Source: Leptospira haakeii
GTDB taxonomy: Bacteria; Spirochaetota; Leptospiria; Leptospirales; Leptospiraceae
Direction of reading: 5' to 3'
NCBI RefSeq assembly: GCF_002812045.1
Contig: NZ_NPEG01000002.1
Location: 405,927 to 469,926, forward strand
DNA: 64,000 nt
Shown: positions 26,976-36,601 of the stretch, piece by piece
Layout of the letters: every line of letters begins with the position of its first letter
Numbering within the stretch: position 1 is the first letter of the stretch
Notes under the pieces: model-generated
What the model was told of the DNA's origin: nothing
The model's input: the letters and a program-made list of their open reading frames with translations, nothing else
Databases searched by the model: none
Program-made: the position numbers and the translations under genes

Positions 26976-27962
26976 ATGAACCTCAATCGAAAAACTTGGA
27001 TCTATATTCTTTTATTCTACACGATAGGACTTGTAGGTTGTACGAAAGACAATAACAGCACAGATCCTTTAATGTATTTGGTCGTCCTTAATGGACTTCC
27101 TGTTGCAGATATCGTATTTGAAAAAGGTTTTCCCGGCTCAGACAATACTCTTACTACAAATAATTTCACAGGAGTTGCGGGGGATTATTCGATTACGATA
27201 GGTGGAGAAGCAGCCACTGGGATCAATCTTCCCGGAGATGGAAGTTTAGAATTTATTATGCCTACGATCTCAGGGATCACTGAGAACACAACTGTTCCAT
27301 TGGTGGTTACCAAAAATGGAAATCCATTACTTTCTAAAACCGTAAGATACAGGCCGATTATAGACTTTACTATAGGAGCACCGGATAGTTATGGCAGACT
27401 CATCAGTGCCGCAGATAAAAACAGTTACCTCAAGATTACGTTAGGAAGCACAGGAGATGTTCTTTTTAATATATTCGGATATGTCGGAGCCAATCTAAAT
27501 TTATACTATTATAGCAGTCCTACAGGTTCCAAGACCACGATCGTAGAAAATGAAAAAACGGGAGCCCAATTTAAAAAAGTAAATCTAGCCAGTGGAACTT
27601 ATATTATAGAAATCAGATATTCTGGCGGCGTATTTCCTGCAAGTTACAGAACCAATATCGCAAACGGTCAAATTCAGGCAACCTCGGTTTCCAACCAGAT
27701 GGACTATGCCAGATGTTACGATACTTTAGGAGGAGGAACTACGTACGTAGGTGCTTCATACGATTGTAACGGCTTAAACGGAGGCTCATTTACTCGTAGT
27801 GGAAGATGTACTTACCCTACCGATGGCGGAATTACAACCAGAAGTTATTATACCAGCGGAACTGGGTTTGGAGGATTCGACCCTTGGTATGCGCAAACCA
27901 CTTGCACCCAGCCTGGCTATGGATCTTATAATGAATACGAAGCTATTTATGAATTTAACTAA
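26976..27962 (+). CDS. Unknown lipoprotein (328 aa)
   Basis: Signal peptide followed by the lipobox IGLVGC (Cys22), then KDNNSTD, a typical spirochaetal lipoprotein start. The mature part is Gly/Ser/Thr/Asn-rich and beta-like, and resembles IPT- or CARDB-type adhesive folds in texture only. The last 90 residues are Tyr/Gly/Cys-rich with paired cysteines (ARCYDTLGG, YDCNGLNGG, GRCTYP, TTCTQPGYG), which suggests disulfides in a surface-exposed domain. AAGGCAAGGAAATC precedes the ATG. The family is not recognised. It is flanked by gaps and looks monocistronic. Confidence 0.8.
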   Translation: MNLNRKTWIYILLFYTIGLVGCTKDNNSTDPLMYLVVLNGLPVADIVFEKGFPGSDNTLTTNNFTGVAGDYSITIGGEAATGINLPGDGSLEFIMPTISGITENTTVPLVVTKNGNPLLSKTVRYRPIIDFTIGAPDSYGRLISAADKNSYLKITLGSTGDVLFNIFGYVGANLNLYYYSSPTGSKTTIVENEKTGAQFKKVNLASGTYIIEIRYSGGVFPASYRTNIANGQIQATSVSNQMDYARCYDTLGGGTTYVGASYDCNGLNGGSFTRSGRCTYPTDGGITTRSYYTSGTGFGGFDPWYAQTTCTQPGYGSYNEYEAIYEFN

Positions 27963-28026
27963 GGAAAAGTCCTTCATAATTTTATAATATTTCTGCGGGT
28001 TCGGAAAATTTTAAGGATTGCCATTG

Positions 28027-28707
28027 GTGATATATTCTCCAAAATCCGAGAAGATGTCCGTCCGAACCCGTCCTAAAATATTTTTGATAGACGATCATCC
28101 AATCGTTCGTTCCGGATTAGAATCCGAGCTCAAGGCTTCCGGTGATTATGAATACTCAGGCTCTGCCTCTTCTATAAAAGAAGGCACCAAAATGATGAGC
28201 TTCACCAGACCGGACTTGCTGATCTGTGATGTTTCTCTCCAGGATGAAAATGGGATCAAAGAGTTAGATTCTATTCGTAAAAAATTTCCAGATATGAAGA
28301 TCGTATTTTTGACAATGCATAGGGATTGGTCCTATTTGCAGGATGCTATCTCCGCTGGTGCAGATGGATATATTCTCAAAAGTGATTCCATGGAATCTAT
28401 CATGGCCTCCATTAAAAAAGTATTAAACAGAGGTAAGGTATTTCCCGGAGAGATCGCGAATTTCAGCTATGACGAAAAACATATTAGAGAAGTTGCCGAG
28501 ATCGTTAAAAAACTCACCAAAAGAGAAAGCCAGATCTTGAACTTTCTATCCAAAGGAAAATTAAATAGAGAGATCGCAGAGGAATTAAAACTAAGCGTTA
28601 GAACGGTTGAGGCTCATAGAGCATCCATTTTCAAAAAGTTAGAAGTGGACAATATGGTTGAATTGACCAGAGTCTTAGTTCAACTCAAGTCTTTAGACAC
28701 GGACTAA
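28027..28707 (+). CDS. NarL/FixJ-type response regulator
   Basis: Two-domain regulator. Receiver domain: IFLIDDHPIVRSGL, phospho-acceptor Asp71 in LLICDVSL, Thr99 in FLTMHRD and Lys121 in YILKSDS (numbered from TTG 28018). A LuxR-type helix-turn-helix follows, with LTKRESQILNFLSKG and NREIAEELKLSVRTVEAHRA. The longest frame begins at TTG 28018, but GTG 28027 lies nine bases after AAGGA, and ATG 28054 is also possible. The stop overlaps the convergent membrane histidine kinase by four bases, so that kinase is the likely partner. Target genes are unknown. Confidence 0.93.
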   Translation: MIYSPKSEKMSVRTRPKIFLIDDHPIVRSGLESELKASGDYEYSGSASSIKEGTKMMSFTRPDLLICDVSLQDENGIKELDSIRKKFPDMKIVFLTMHRDWSYLQDAISAGADGYILKSDSMESIMASIKKVLNRGKVFPGEIANFSYDEKHIREVAEIVKKLTKRESQILNFLSKGKLNREIAEELKLSVRTVEAHRASIFKKLEVDNMVELTRVLVQLKSLDTD

Positions 28708-31034
28708 GAACGAATAAGTATCGTAAATCTAGTCCCCTTACCTTCTTCCGAAGAAACAAGTATCTCTCCGCCGTGTGCGGATACAATTTTACGAATGATA
28801 GAAAGTCCAAGTCCTGTTCCGTAAGGTTTTTTACTTCCGAAACCTGAATCGAAAATATATTTTTCCATATCCTTACTGAAACCTTCTCCATTATCTTCGA
28901 AGATCAGATAAACAACATTCTCCTCTTTTTCTATTCTGATAGAGAAGGTCCCCTTTTCATCGGTAGCTTCTGCAGCATTTTTCGCCAAATTAAAGATCAA
29001 CCTACGGATACGAAGTGGATCCAGACGAATATTTCCTTTTGCATTTATCTTAGAGACCAGTTTCATCTTAGTAGATTGGAAGAAGGTCCCTAAATCTTCG
29101 AAAATTCCCTTAAAATAGGTTTTTATATCCACGTTCTGCAGATCCAAAATAATCCTATTTTTAGAAAAATCTAATATATCCAAGGTAAGATTTGTAAGCG
29201 CATCCACCTCCTTCTCCGCTTGAAAAAGAAGACTAGTTTTGGATTTACCTTTTTGAGATCGTATATTTTTCAAATTTTGACGGATCATCGCGATTGGATG
29301 TCCGAGATCATGAACGATCTCTGCCGAAAGTTCTCCTATAATAGCAAGCTTCTCTCTATCTTGCCTTGCAATATTACGCACGGAAAATGCAAGTGCATCT
29401 GCGATCCCTCTAACCCAATCCACTTGAGAATCATCCGAATAACCTTCAAAAGGAAGATCGAAGATCAATTTGTAAAGTTGCTCATCCTGAGTAGAAACGA
29501 TCAGTCTATTATTTTGAATCACTGGCTCAGCAAGTGAAGAAGGTTCCAAACCCAGAAGATCCTGCACATCATACTTATAAACTTCTACAGTTTCCAAGCC
29601 GCCCCCGGAAGAAATAGAGTATCTTTTCCAAACTGAAGAATTGGGTTCTTCTAAATAGACAAAGACTGTTTGTTCTTTTCTGTCTTCATGAAGCATCTTT
29701 AAAGCGGTGTCCGCAGCCTTATCATAAGAAGAAGATTGCATAATCTCCCTAGTAGAGAACACCAAAGATTTCATTTTCGTTGCCAATGTATCAGAACGTC
29801 TAAATGCTTCTGAGAAAATTTTAGAGATTAAAATGGAATATGCAAGAATCAATGCAACTTCTCCATATTGGATCAAATACGTACTCTTCCAAAATCCTAA
29901 AAAGAACATAATATCGTTTAAAGTACATAAGCTGATTACTATATAGCCTGCAAATAGAATGACTCCCCCCTCTATTCTTCTTTTCAAACCTATTAAAAGA
30001 AGGACTAACCAAATAGGCATTGTGACCAAAGGCATATATAATGCTATTGGGAGAAGTGTAAGTGTATAATATGTGTTCGGAAAAAATAATACGATAATGA
30101 CGCTTATATAGTAAGGAGCACAGAAGTATTGGCCGAACCTTCTCCAAAAATCCGTTTTACAGTACCTATATAAAAAAGCATATAGTGTCGGCCCAGAAGC
30201 ATATACACTAATATATTCCAGACGATTAGGAAGCTCCCAGGAAATTCCCTGCAAAAATTCATAAGCAAGCCTGGAATCACCATTTGTCATAGATCGGATC
30301 ATGATCAGGAAACAATGAAATGCGAATAATAAGTGGGCGGATTCGTTCCTTCTAAAAAAATAAAAGAATACATTATAAAAAGACATTGTGGCTGCGATAA
30401 GCACCAAGGCCCATTCTAAGTCCCGACGTTTCTTTACGTCCTGCAAAACATTTTCCAATTCTCCCAGCTGTATGGAATTCCAAACTCCTCCCCATCTGTT
30501 TTGAAAATTAGAAACATGAAATACCAACTCCAGATTTTCCGAATCCGGGATTAGAGGAATTTTTAACTCATACTTTGCCTTGGATTCGGATTTGGATTTT
30601 CCGAGAGTTCCAACACTTGCTATCTTCTTTCCGTTCGCATAAAGTATATAAGAAGTTCCCAGATCAGGGATCTTGAGAACTAAGGCCTGTCTCCTTTCCC
30701 CCAATTTTAATTTAAGCCGATAGGTAGCATAACCATGACCTGCAATATCAGGATCTTTAGAAAAATTTTCTGTCCAAACAGAAGGAACAGTTACGAACTT
30801 TTTTTTGGATTTAAATATTGGATCGGAGAAGTTACCTGGAGAAATAAATTCTTCCCAATAAAATTCCCACTCCCCATCTAATGGAATGATCTTACCGTTT
30901 TGAAAAGAATGTTTACTTAGATCCAGAAATCCATTCTTCGCAGAAGAATGTTCCGAACCCGATCCGATAAGACTGCAGTGAAAAAGAAAAGAAGAGATTA
31001 GGAGGGTAAAGCAGGTTGTTTTTCCGAATCTCAC
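28704..31034 (-). CDS. 7TM-DISM-type sensor histidine kinase
   Basis: Receptor kinase of 776 residues. After a signal/lipobox-like N-terminus (LFHC, Cys20) comes an extracellular 7TMR-DISMED2-like beta domain, with GEWEFYWEEF near 54 and a GYATYRLKLKL block at 101. Seven helices (about 208-405), a GAF-like linker and an HK core follow. The H-box is divergent: GELSAEIVHDLGHPIAM with His575. N-box FNLAKNAAEA (681-690), G1 DNGEGF (714-719) and G2 GTGLGLSI (739-746) are intact. The start is GTG with a poor ribosome site. It converges on the NarL-type regulator with a 4-bp overlap. The external domain suggests a carbohydrate or small ligand. Confidence 0.92.
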   Translation of the reverse strand: MRFGKTTCFTLLISSFLFHCSLIGSGSEHSSAKNGFLDLSKHSFQNGKIIPLDGEWEFYWEEFISPGNFSDPIFKSKKKFVTVPSVWTENFSKDPDIAGHGYATYRLKLKLGERRQALVLKIPDLGTSYILYANGKKIASVGTLGKSKSESKAKYELKIPLIPDSENLELVFHVSNFQNRWGGVWNSIQLGELENVLQDVKKRRDLEWALVLIAATMSFYNVFFYFFRRNESAHLLFAFHCFLIMIRSMTNGDSRLAYEFLQGISWELPNRLEYISVYASGPTLYAFLYRYCKTDFWRRFGQYFCAPYYISVIIVLFFPNTYYTLTLLPIALYMPLVTMPIWLVLLLIGLKRRIEGGVILFAGYIVISLCTLNDIMFFLGFWKSTYLIQYGEVALILAYSILISKIFSEAFRRSDTLATKMKSLVFSTREIMQSSSYDKAADTALKMLHEDRKEQTVFVYLEEPNSSVWKRYSISSGGGLETVEVYKYDVQDLLGLEPSSLAEPVIQNNRLIVSTQDEQLYKLIFDLPFEGYSDDSQVDWVRGIADALAFSVRNIARQDREKLAIIGELSAEIVHDLGHPIAMIRQNLKNIRSQKGKSKTSLLFQAEKEVDALTNLTLDILDFSKNRIILDLQNVDIKTYFKGIFEDLGTFFQSTKMKLVSKINAKGNIRLDPLRIRRLIFNLAKNAAEATDEKGTFSIRIEKEENVVYLIFEDNGEGFSKDMEKYIFDSGFGSKKPYGTGLGLSIIRKIVSAHGGEILVSSEEGKGTRFTILIRS

Positions 31035-31125
31035 GCGGCAAATCTATGGTGAATCTTGAAATCCGTAAATGCAAAACCTGTCTGTTATTCTAAAAATCCC
31101 TTGCCAGAGAATCTCGAATAAAAAT

Positions 31126-31212
<87 letters not shown>

Positions 31213-31218
31213 GGTAAA

Positions 31219-31284
31219 ACGGTTTAGATAGAGTGGAAAGTCGGACTTCCGACAAACTTCTAAACCGTGAAAAAGTTTCCACTC
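31219..31284 (+). repeat. Interleaved inverted repeats in the tRNA-Ile/tRNA-Ala spacer
   Basis: Two perfect inverted repeats cross each other. A is ACGGTTTAGA (31219-31228) with A' TCTAAACCGT (31259-31268). B is GAGTGGAAA (31231-31239) with B' TTTCCACTC (31276-31284). A small hairpin GTCGG/CCGAC (31240-31253) sits between. The order A-B-hairpin-A'-B' is a pseudoknot topology, or else two mutually exclusive folds. The rest of the spacer is unremarkable. Confidence 0.7.
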
Positions 31285-31297
31285 ATCCCTGAAACAA

Positions 31298-31370
<73 letters not shown>

Positions 31371-31377
31371 ATGTTCT

Positions 31378-33003
31378 TTATTCCCTTCCCGTATTTTTTT
31401 TCCAAGAATTGATATCCGCTTTTTTCAATAGGATAAAGTTTTCGATCTCTTTCACATTCTTCGTAGAGAATACATAAATTTTAGCTCCAGGACATTCTTC
31501 TTTATGCGCCCCTGGACCGAAAGTTTTTGATAAAACGTCCTCATCTAATTCATTTAAGATCGCAAAAGAATAATTCCTATCAAGCTGATACCATCTAAAC
31601 GTATTTTGCCAAGGCCGGATGTTTAGATCAGGTTCGTAATAATCCGAGACTAATCCTATTTTAGAAAAATTTCGAACGGGAGCAGAAGTCCAAAAACCTC
31701 CCATACCTCTTTGCCAATGATTCTTTCTTCCTAAATCATCTAAACAAGATATCCAATCCGGATAGTATTCGATCTTTAGAGGTTTATTTTGAATGATATA
31801 AGAAGTTAAATAACTTCCTCCATAGATAATAATGAAGAAGGTAATTATCTTTAAGGTTCTTCCTTTGATCAGAATACACAAAAGCCCAAATAAGCTTGGA
31901 ACCAAAATTCCTAAATAACGAAATGGGACTTTTTCAGGTAGGGTATCTTCTGAAACATAAGCGATTAAAATAAGGAAGAACGGTAAGATAACTCCGGAAA
32001 ATAAATAAAATAGATCCAAGTTCAAGGACTGCTCATCGTCTTTTCTGAATTTTCTTAAACCAAAAAATAAAACGACAGACCCGAAGGATAGGATCCAAAG
32101 TATTCCGGTGATTGAACTGAAAAGAATAGATAAACTATTCCAAAAAGAAGGATCAAGGATCAGTTTAAAATTTCCGAATATACTTTTTTCAAAATATCGA
32201 TATGGAAAGAATACTGTATTATTTTTAACGAGTAAAGAATAAGTTTTAACTCCTAAAAACAGACCTAAAACAATCGGGATCCATTTCATCAAATCTGGAA
32301 TCAAAAGTTTTGGTTCCTTAACTATCCTACTCGACTTCGTAAATAATTCATACAAAAGAACAGGGATCAAAAAAGAAGGCAGAAATAATGGGTCCGAAAG
32401 AACTGCTATAAATATAAGTAAAAACTCCAGTGCATAATAAGCCTTGTTCTTTTTAAGAGTAAAAAATAGAGCCCAAGAAATCGGAAGCAAACACCAAGTT
32501 CCTGTATGGAACCCAGGAAGAAACAGAGGCAGGAAACGACTCTGTAAAATAAAAAGCCCACCTAGAACAAACCAAATAGAGATCCTATAAAGAAAACTAA
32601 TATTAGATTCTTTCGGAAGGAATCGTTTAAATAGAATATTCCAGGAAAGGAACAAAAATGTCCATTGTAAGATCGTGTACCCCAGATGAACGATTTCGAT
32701 GGAAGCGTTGATCGGAATTGCAAGTAGCCTAAGTAGAAAATATAAAAGTAGATCAGGAAATAAATAAAACGCAGGAGTCCAGGTCCAGTCCCTCAATCCA
32801 TAGAATACGTTACCTTCTTCGTATCCTTTAATAAGCTCCGAAAATACATTTGCAAAAAATAAAGAATCAGTGGAATAGAACGATCTTGCTGTTGATTCAG
32901 AACCGGAGATACTCCCTAAACTGATAAGAAAAATTGAAAAGGAGATAAGAAGTAAGGATAGTTTTATTTCCTTACGATCCAATAACTGATCCATTAAACT
33001 CAC
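31378..33003 (-). CDS. GT-C-like polytopic membrane protein, copy 1
   Basis: A 541-residue protein with about 11-12 hydrophobic helices and a soluble C-terminal segment. The first outer loop carries [11 protein letters not shown], with an acidic residue (Asp46) where GT-C glycosyltransferases keep their catalytic Asp. Further conserved blocks are [25 protein letters not shown] and the C-terminal [17 protein letters not shown]. It is paralogous to the gene at 34961-36601. I infer a lipid-linked-sugar glycosyltransferase, but no family is named with confidence. The start is GTG 33003, ten bases after AAGGAG; ATG 32994 is an alternative. Confidence 0.75.
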   Translation of the reverse strand: MSLMDQLLDRKEIKLSLLLISFSIFLISLGSISGSESTARSFYSTDSLFFANVFSELIKGYEEGNVFYGLRDWTWTPAFYLFPDLLLYFLLRLLAIPINASIEIVHLGYTILQWTFLFLSWNILFKRFLPKESNISFLYRISIWFVLGGLFILQSRFLPLFLPGFHTGTWCLLPISWALFFTLKKNKAYYALEFLLIFIAVLSDPLFLPSFLIPVLLYELFTKSSRIVKEPKLLIPDLMKWIPIVLGLFLGVKTYSLLVKNNTVFFPYRYFEKSIFGNFKLILDPSFWNSLSILFSSITGILWILSFGSVVLFFGLRKFRKDDEQSLNLDLFYLFSGVILPFFLILIAYVSEDTLPEKVPFRYLGILVPSLFGLLCILIKGRTLKIITFFIIIYGGSYLTSYIIQNKPLKIEYYPDWISCLDDLGRKNHWQRGMGGFWTSAPVRNFSKIGLVSDYYEPDLNIRPWQNTFRWYQLDRNYSFAILNELDEDVLSKTFGPGAHKEECPGAKIYVFSTKNVKEIENFILLKKADINSWKKNTGRE

Positions 33004-33096
33004 TTCAGAAAGACTCCTTATCTAAATTGGACGGTCAAGCGGATTCTAATCAGAAAAAGACTGGATATAATCCTGCTTAAAGGAAGAATTCGGATC

Positions 33097-34353
33097 ATGA
33101 AACTTTCCTTCTATAGATCCTTTCTAATTTCGGCAATTTCCCTAATATTCTTCACTATCTCCTGCGACGATATACGACGTCTGTTGGTAGCCAATGTAGA
33201 TGACATGGCAAAATACAAAGCGGAAGGAAAAGAATCCGGCTTGGTCGCAGTCTTCAATCAAAACGATGAAAAAAGGAAAAAGATCAAAATCAGTCTTACT
33301 ACGATCGGAAAAGGATTCGAACAACCTGTAGATCTACTCATGATCCCTGGACCAGATATCTTTTTAGTCGCGGAAAAAACAGGAGCCTTAAAATGGTTGG
33401 ACCCAAAAGACGGAAGTTCAGGTATATTACTAAAACTTGATGGAATTTCCACAGATTCTGAGCAGGGACTTTTAGGCGTAGTATTACATCCCGAATTTCC
33501 TGAAAAACCCCTTCTATATTTGAACTATGTTGCAAAGAAGAATGGAGAGACCAGCAGAGTTTCCGAATGGACTATAGATCTTCCCAAGGATCCCAAAAAG
33601 GCTAAACTTTCTAAAGAAAGGATCTTGATGGAGGTCAAACAACCCTACGGAAATCATAACGCAGGGCAATTGGCATTCGGAAAAGACGGCATGCTATATA
33701 TCGCTTGGGGAGACGGAGGATGGATGGGAGATCCGAAAGGTAACGGACAAAATCCTTCCACATTCTTAGGCTCTGTCCTGAGAATTGATGTAAACTCAAA
33801 AGATCCGGGCAAAGAATATTCAGTTCCAAAAGATAATCCTTTCTTAAAAGATCCTGCATTCAAACCGGAAACATTCGCTTACGGTTTTAGGAATCCATGG
33901 AGATATTCTTTCGATCCTTCCGGAAGATTGATCATCGCAGATGTAGGTCAAGATCTATTCGAAGAAGTTGATATAGTAGAAGCAGGAAAAAATTACGGTT
34001 GGAACAAAATGGAAGCAACTCATTGTTTCGAGCCTAAAACAGACTGTGATAAAAAAGGATTAACAGATCCGATTTACGAATATGGTAGAGAAGACGGAAG
34101 TTCAATCACAGGAGGTTATGTAGTCACTAATGATCGAATCTCAGACTTGCATGGCAAATATGTATTCGGGGATTTTGTATCCGGAAGGATCTGGGCAATC
34201 GATCTTCCTAAAGATGGAAGTCCTGCAAAAGAAGCATATTCCTTAGGAAAATGGCCCGTATTAATTTCCAGTTTTGGAAAAGATGCAAGGGGTTCTGTTT
34301 ATATCGCGGATTTCGGAGCAGGACAAATCCTAAGGATAGATCCGGGTAAATAA
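33097..34353 (+). CDS. PQQ-type glucose/sorbosone dehydrogenase lipoprotein
   Basis: Lipoprotein of the soluble aldose sugar dehydrogenase (GSDH) family. Signal peptide and lipobox FTISC (Cys23) lead into a six-bladed propeller: [31 protein letters not shown] (123-135), [21 protein letters not shown] with the likely catalytic base His187, YGFRNPWR (262-269), [12 protein letters not shown], and ITGGYVV. Members use pyrroloquinoline quinone to oxidise aldoses in the periplasm, although many relatives have unknown substrates. It overlaps the PaiB-like gene by one base and is flanked by two GT-C-like paralogues. Confidence 0.9.
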   Translation: MKLSFYRSFLISAISLIFFTISCDDIRRLLVANVDDMAKYKAEGKESGLVAVFNQNDEKRKKIKISLTTIGKGFEQPVDLLMIPGPDIFLVAEKTGALKWLDPKDGSSGILLKLDGISTDSEQGLLGVVLHPEFPEKPLLYLNYVAKKNGETSRVSEWTIDLPKDPKKAKLSKERILMEVKQPYGNHNAGQLAFGKDGMLYIAWGDGGWMGDPKGNGQNPSTFLGSVLRIDVNSKDPGKEYSVPKDNPFLKDPAFKPETFAYGFRNPWRYSFDPSGRLIIADVGQDLFEEVDIVEAGKNYGWNKMEATHCFEPKTDCDKKGLTDPIYEYGREDGSSITGGYVVTNDRISDLHGKYVFGDFVSGRIWAIDLPKDGSPAKEAYSLGKWPVLISSFGKDARGSVYIADFGAGQILRIDPGK

Positions 34354-34964
34354 TGTATACACCGGAACATTTTAAATTAGAAAATCTTGATATAATCCAT
34401 GAAATCATCGGCAAATACCCATTTGCCGTTTTCATTTCAACAACCGGAGAAGGACTTGAGGCAACTCACCTCCCTCTCCTTCTTTCCGAAAATAAATCCA
34501 GTTTAGTCGGTCATATGGCTTCCGGAAATCCACTCTTACAAGAGAACTCACAGGTTTTATGTGTATTTCATGGCCCTCATGCCTATATTTCCCCTAGTTG
34601 GTATGAGTCGGAGCAAACGGTTCCGACTTGGAATTATATCTCAGTGCATGTGAAGGGCATATTCCGTCTTTTAGATAAGGATCAAACCGAAAAAGTACTA
34701 CAAGATTCTATTCAATATTTCGAGTCAGAAAATTCCGGATATAACTATCAATCTCCTAAACCAGAGATCAGAAATTCCCTTTTAGGCAAAATAAAAGGAT
34801 TCGAGATCTATAATCTAAGCTACGAAGCAAAATTAAAACTCAGCCAAAACCATTCTTTAGAAAGAAGAAAAAGAGTGATAGATACTTTAGAACTTTCTAA
34901 ACAAGACCAAGATATCGAATTGGCGGAATGGATGAGAATGATAAACGATATCCAAAAATTTTAA
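34353..34964 (+). CDS. PaiB-family FMN-binding protein
   Basis: PaiB-type split-barrel flavoprotein of 203 residues: [19 protein letters not shown] at the start, KYPFAVFISTTGEGLEATHL (21-40), GHMASGNPLL, and the signature FHGPHAYISPSWY followed by VPTWNYISVHVKG. In Bacillus, PaiB is described as a transcriptional repressor, but the fold suggests flavin- or haem-binding. Its start codon shares its A with the TAA of the sugar dehydrogenase gene, so translation is coupled. The stop overlaps the convergent GT-C-like gene by four bases. Confidence 0.92.
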   Translation: MYTPEHFKLENLDIIHEIIGKYPFAVFISTTGEGLEATHLPLLLSENKSSLVGHMASGNPLLQENSQVLCVFHGPHAYISPSWYESEQTVPTWNYISVHVKGIFRLLDKDQTEKVLQDSIQYFESENSGYNYQSPKPEIRNSLLGKIKGFEIYNLSYEAKLKLSQNHSLERRKRVIDTLELSKQDQDIELAEWMRMINDIQKF

Positions 34965-36601
34965 TATCTGGAAGTAGAAAATTTCCAAAGATCGATCTTG
35001 CCTCGGTTTTCCTTTACAAACTCCAGACTCTTTTGGGGATTTTCAAAGGTATAGATAGGGATTTTCTCGCAATAAGAAACCGAAACTGGCTCTCCCAATT
35101 TTTCTCTTACGATTTTTTCATCCACACCATCTATAATCGCAAAAGTATAAGCTGGGTTTTCTCTTTCGAACCAGTTTAAATTATTCTGCCAATAGAATAA
35201 CATTAGATCATAAAGATAATCATCCGGCTCTAAAGCTTTTTTAGAAAAGATCCTCATTGGCCTTACATACCAAAAACTTGCAATCCCTCTCTTCCAATTA
35301 TACCTTTCCGCAAGCTCATCTAAACAGGCAACCTTTGCAGGGTAATAAGTTAGTCCCAAACCTTTGGAATAAGAAGAATAAATCCCTAAAAGGATCCCCA
35401 TAGAGAATAAAACACCCAATATGGATTTTGCGACCGGAATATCAGAAATTTTTAAAATACAAATTATCCCAATCCCTAAAAATCCCAGAAGTATCTCTCC
35501 AAAATATCTATCGATCCCTTGGATACCAGCTCCTCCAGTTAGGCCGAAAATAAATCCATATACCAAAAAAACGAACGGAACTATAATCCCGAGAATTAAG
35601 AAAAGATAGGCCGGTTTATTTAAATTTGTTTTTTCTTCATTCTTGGATAAAAACCTTAAAAATCCAAAAAACAAAATGATCAAAACAAGATAGATCCAAT
35701 TTTCTTTAAATAAGTAATAAAAAGAATGGAAGAAGTTTTCCGTTTTCCAAGATAAGATTGCCTCCCCTATTTTTTTTGGTACGGCAGTTCCGGGAAAGAA
35801 TACAAAATTGTTTTTGCGTAAAATTTGAAAAACGATTCGGGATGCTACAATTCCTAAAAAAATAGGAAAGTAAGCATATGCTATTTTTCTGATCCTATGA
35901 ATGGATCTTTCTTTCAGCAGCCAATCTAAAAGATGTAATCCTAATGTAGGGATCAGGAAATAAGGAATAAAAAGTAGATCACTTAAGGAAAATAAGAACG
36001 TTATTCCGGTAACAAGAATGAAGTCTCGCTTGGAGTTACTCTCTCCCCATTGATAAAAAAACCCCCAAGCCCAACAGAGAATTGCGAGATTCCCTCCATG
36101 AAATCCCGGCAAAAACACGAACAGATCTTGTTTAAATAAAATTAATATGGTCCCTGTCAAAAAACCGAAAGTTAGAACTAAACTTACCTTTTCGTAGGAA
36201 ATTTTTTCTTTTGTAAACTTCTGCAAAAGGAATATGATCCCGAACAAAAGAAAGACCCATTGGAATAAAGAATAGGATAAATGGGTCAGTTCCCAAGCAC
36301 CATTCTCCAGTGATAAAAAAATGGTCCTAAGTGCAAAATACTGCACCAAATCAGGGAAAAAATATAAGGCAGGGGTCCAACCAAAACCATTCAAAGATAT
36401 TAAAAAGTTTGCCCCGGGTTTTAGAAAAAGTTCCTGGTAAATTACTGAGAAAAAAAGAGAATCAGAGTTATAAAAGGAGTCAGCCAATATCGGATCAACT
36501 GCCACTCTTCCTAAGGAGATGCAGAAACCAATAAAGCCGAGCGCTACAATGATAAAAAAGAAAAATCGGTTTTTTGTATTGAATCCTTGCAAAAAATCCA
36601 T
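34961..36601 (-). CDS. GT-C-like polytopic membrane protein, copy 2
   Basis: Paralogue of the 31378-33003 gene, 546 residues. Shared elements in the same order are FYNSDSLFFSVIYQELF (Asp47), GWTPALYFFPDLVQYF, VFLPGFHGGNLA, and VACLDELAERYNWKRG near residue 440 leading to a soluble C-terminal domain. About 12 helices are predicted. The acidic first-loop residue again suggests a GT-C glycosyltransferase fold. The ATG at 36601 overlaps the 5' end assigned to the divergent FAD/Fe-S fusion gene, so the two share a promoter region. Enzymatic role is inferred only. Confidence 0.75.
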   Translation of the reverse strand: MDFLQGFNTKNRFFFFIIVALGFIGFCISLGRVAVDPILADSFYNSDSLFFSVIYQELFLKPGANFLISLNGFGWTPALYFFPDLVQYFALRTIFLSLENGAWELTHLSYSLFQWVFLLFGIIFLLQKFTKEKISYEKVSLVLTFGFLTGTILILFKQDLFVFLPGFHGGNLAILCWAWGFFYQWGESNSKRDFILVTGITFLFSLSDLLFIPYFLIPTLGLHLLDWLLKERSIHRIRKIAYAYFPIFLGIVASRIVFQILRKNNFVFFPGTAVPKKIGEAILSWKTENFFHSFYYLFKENWIYLVLIILFFGFLRFLSKNEEKTNLNKPAYLFLILGIIVPFVFLVYGFIFGLTGGAGIQGIDRYFGEILLGFLGIGIICILKISDIPVAKSILGVLFSMGILLGIYSSYSKGLGLTYYPAKVACLDELAERYNWKRGIASFWYVRPMRIFSKKALEPDDYLYDLMLFYWQNNLNWFERENPAYTFAIIDGVDEKIVREKLGEPVSVSYCEKIPIYTFENPQKSLEFVKENRGKIDLWKFSTSRY

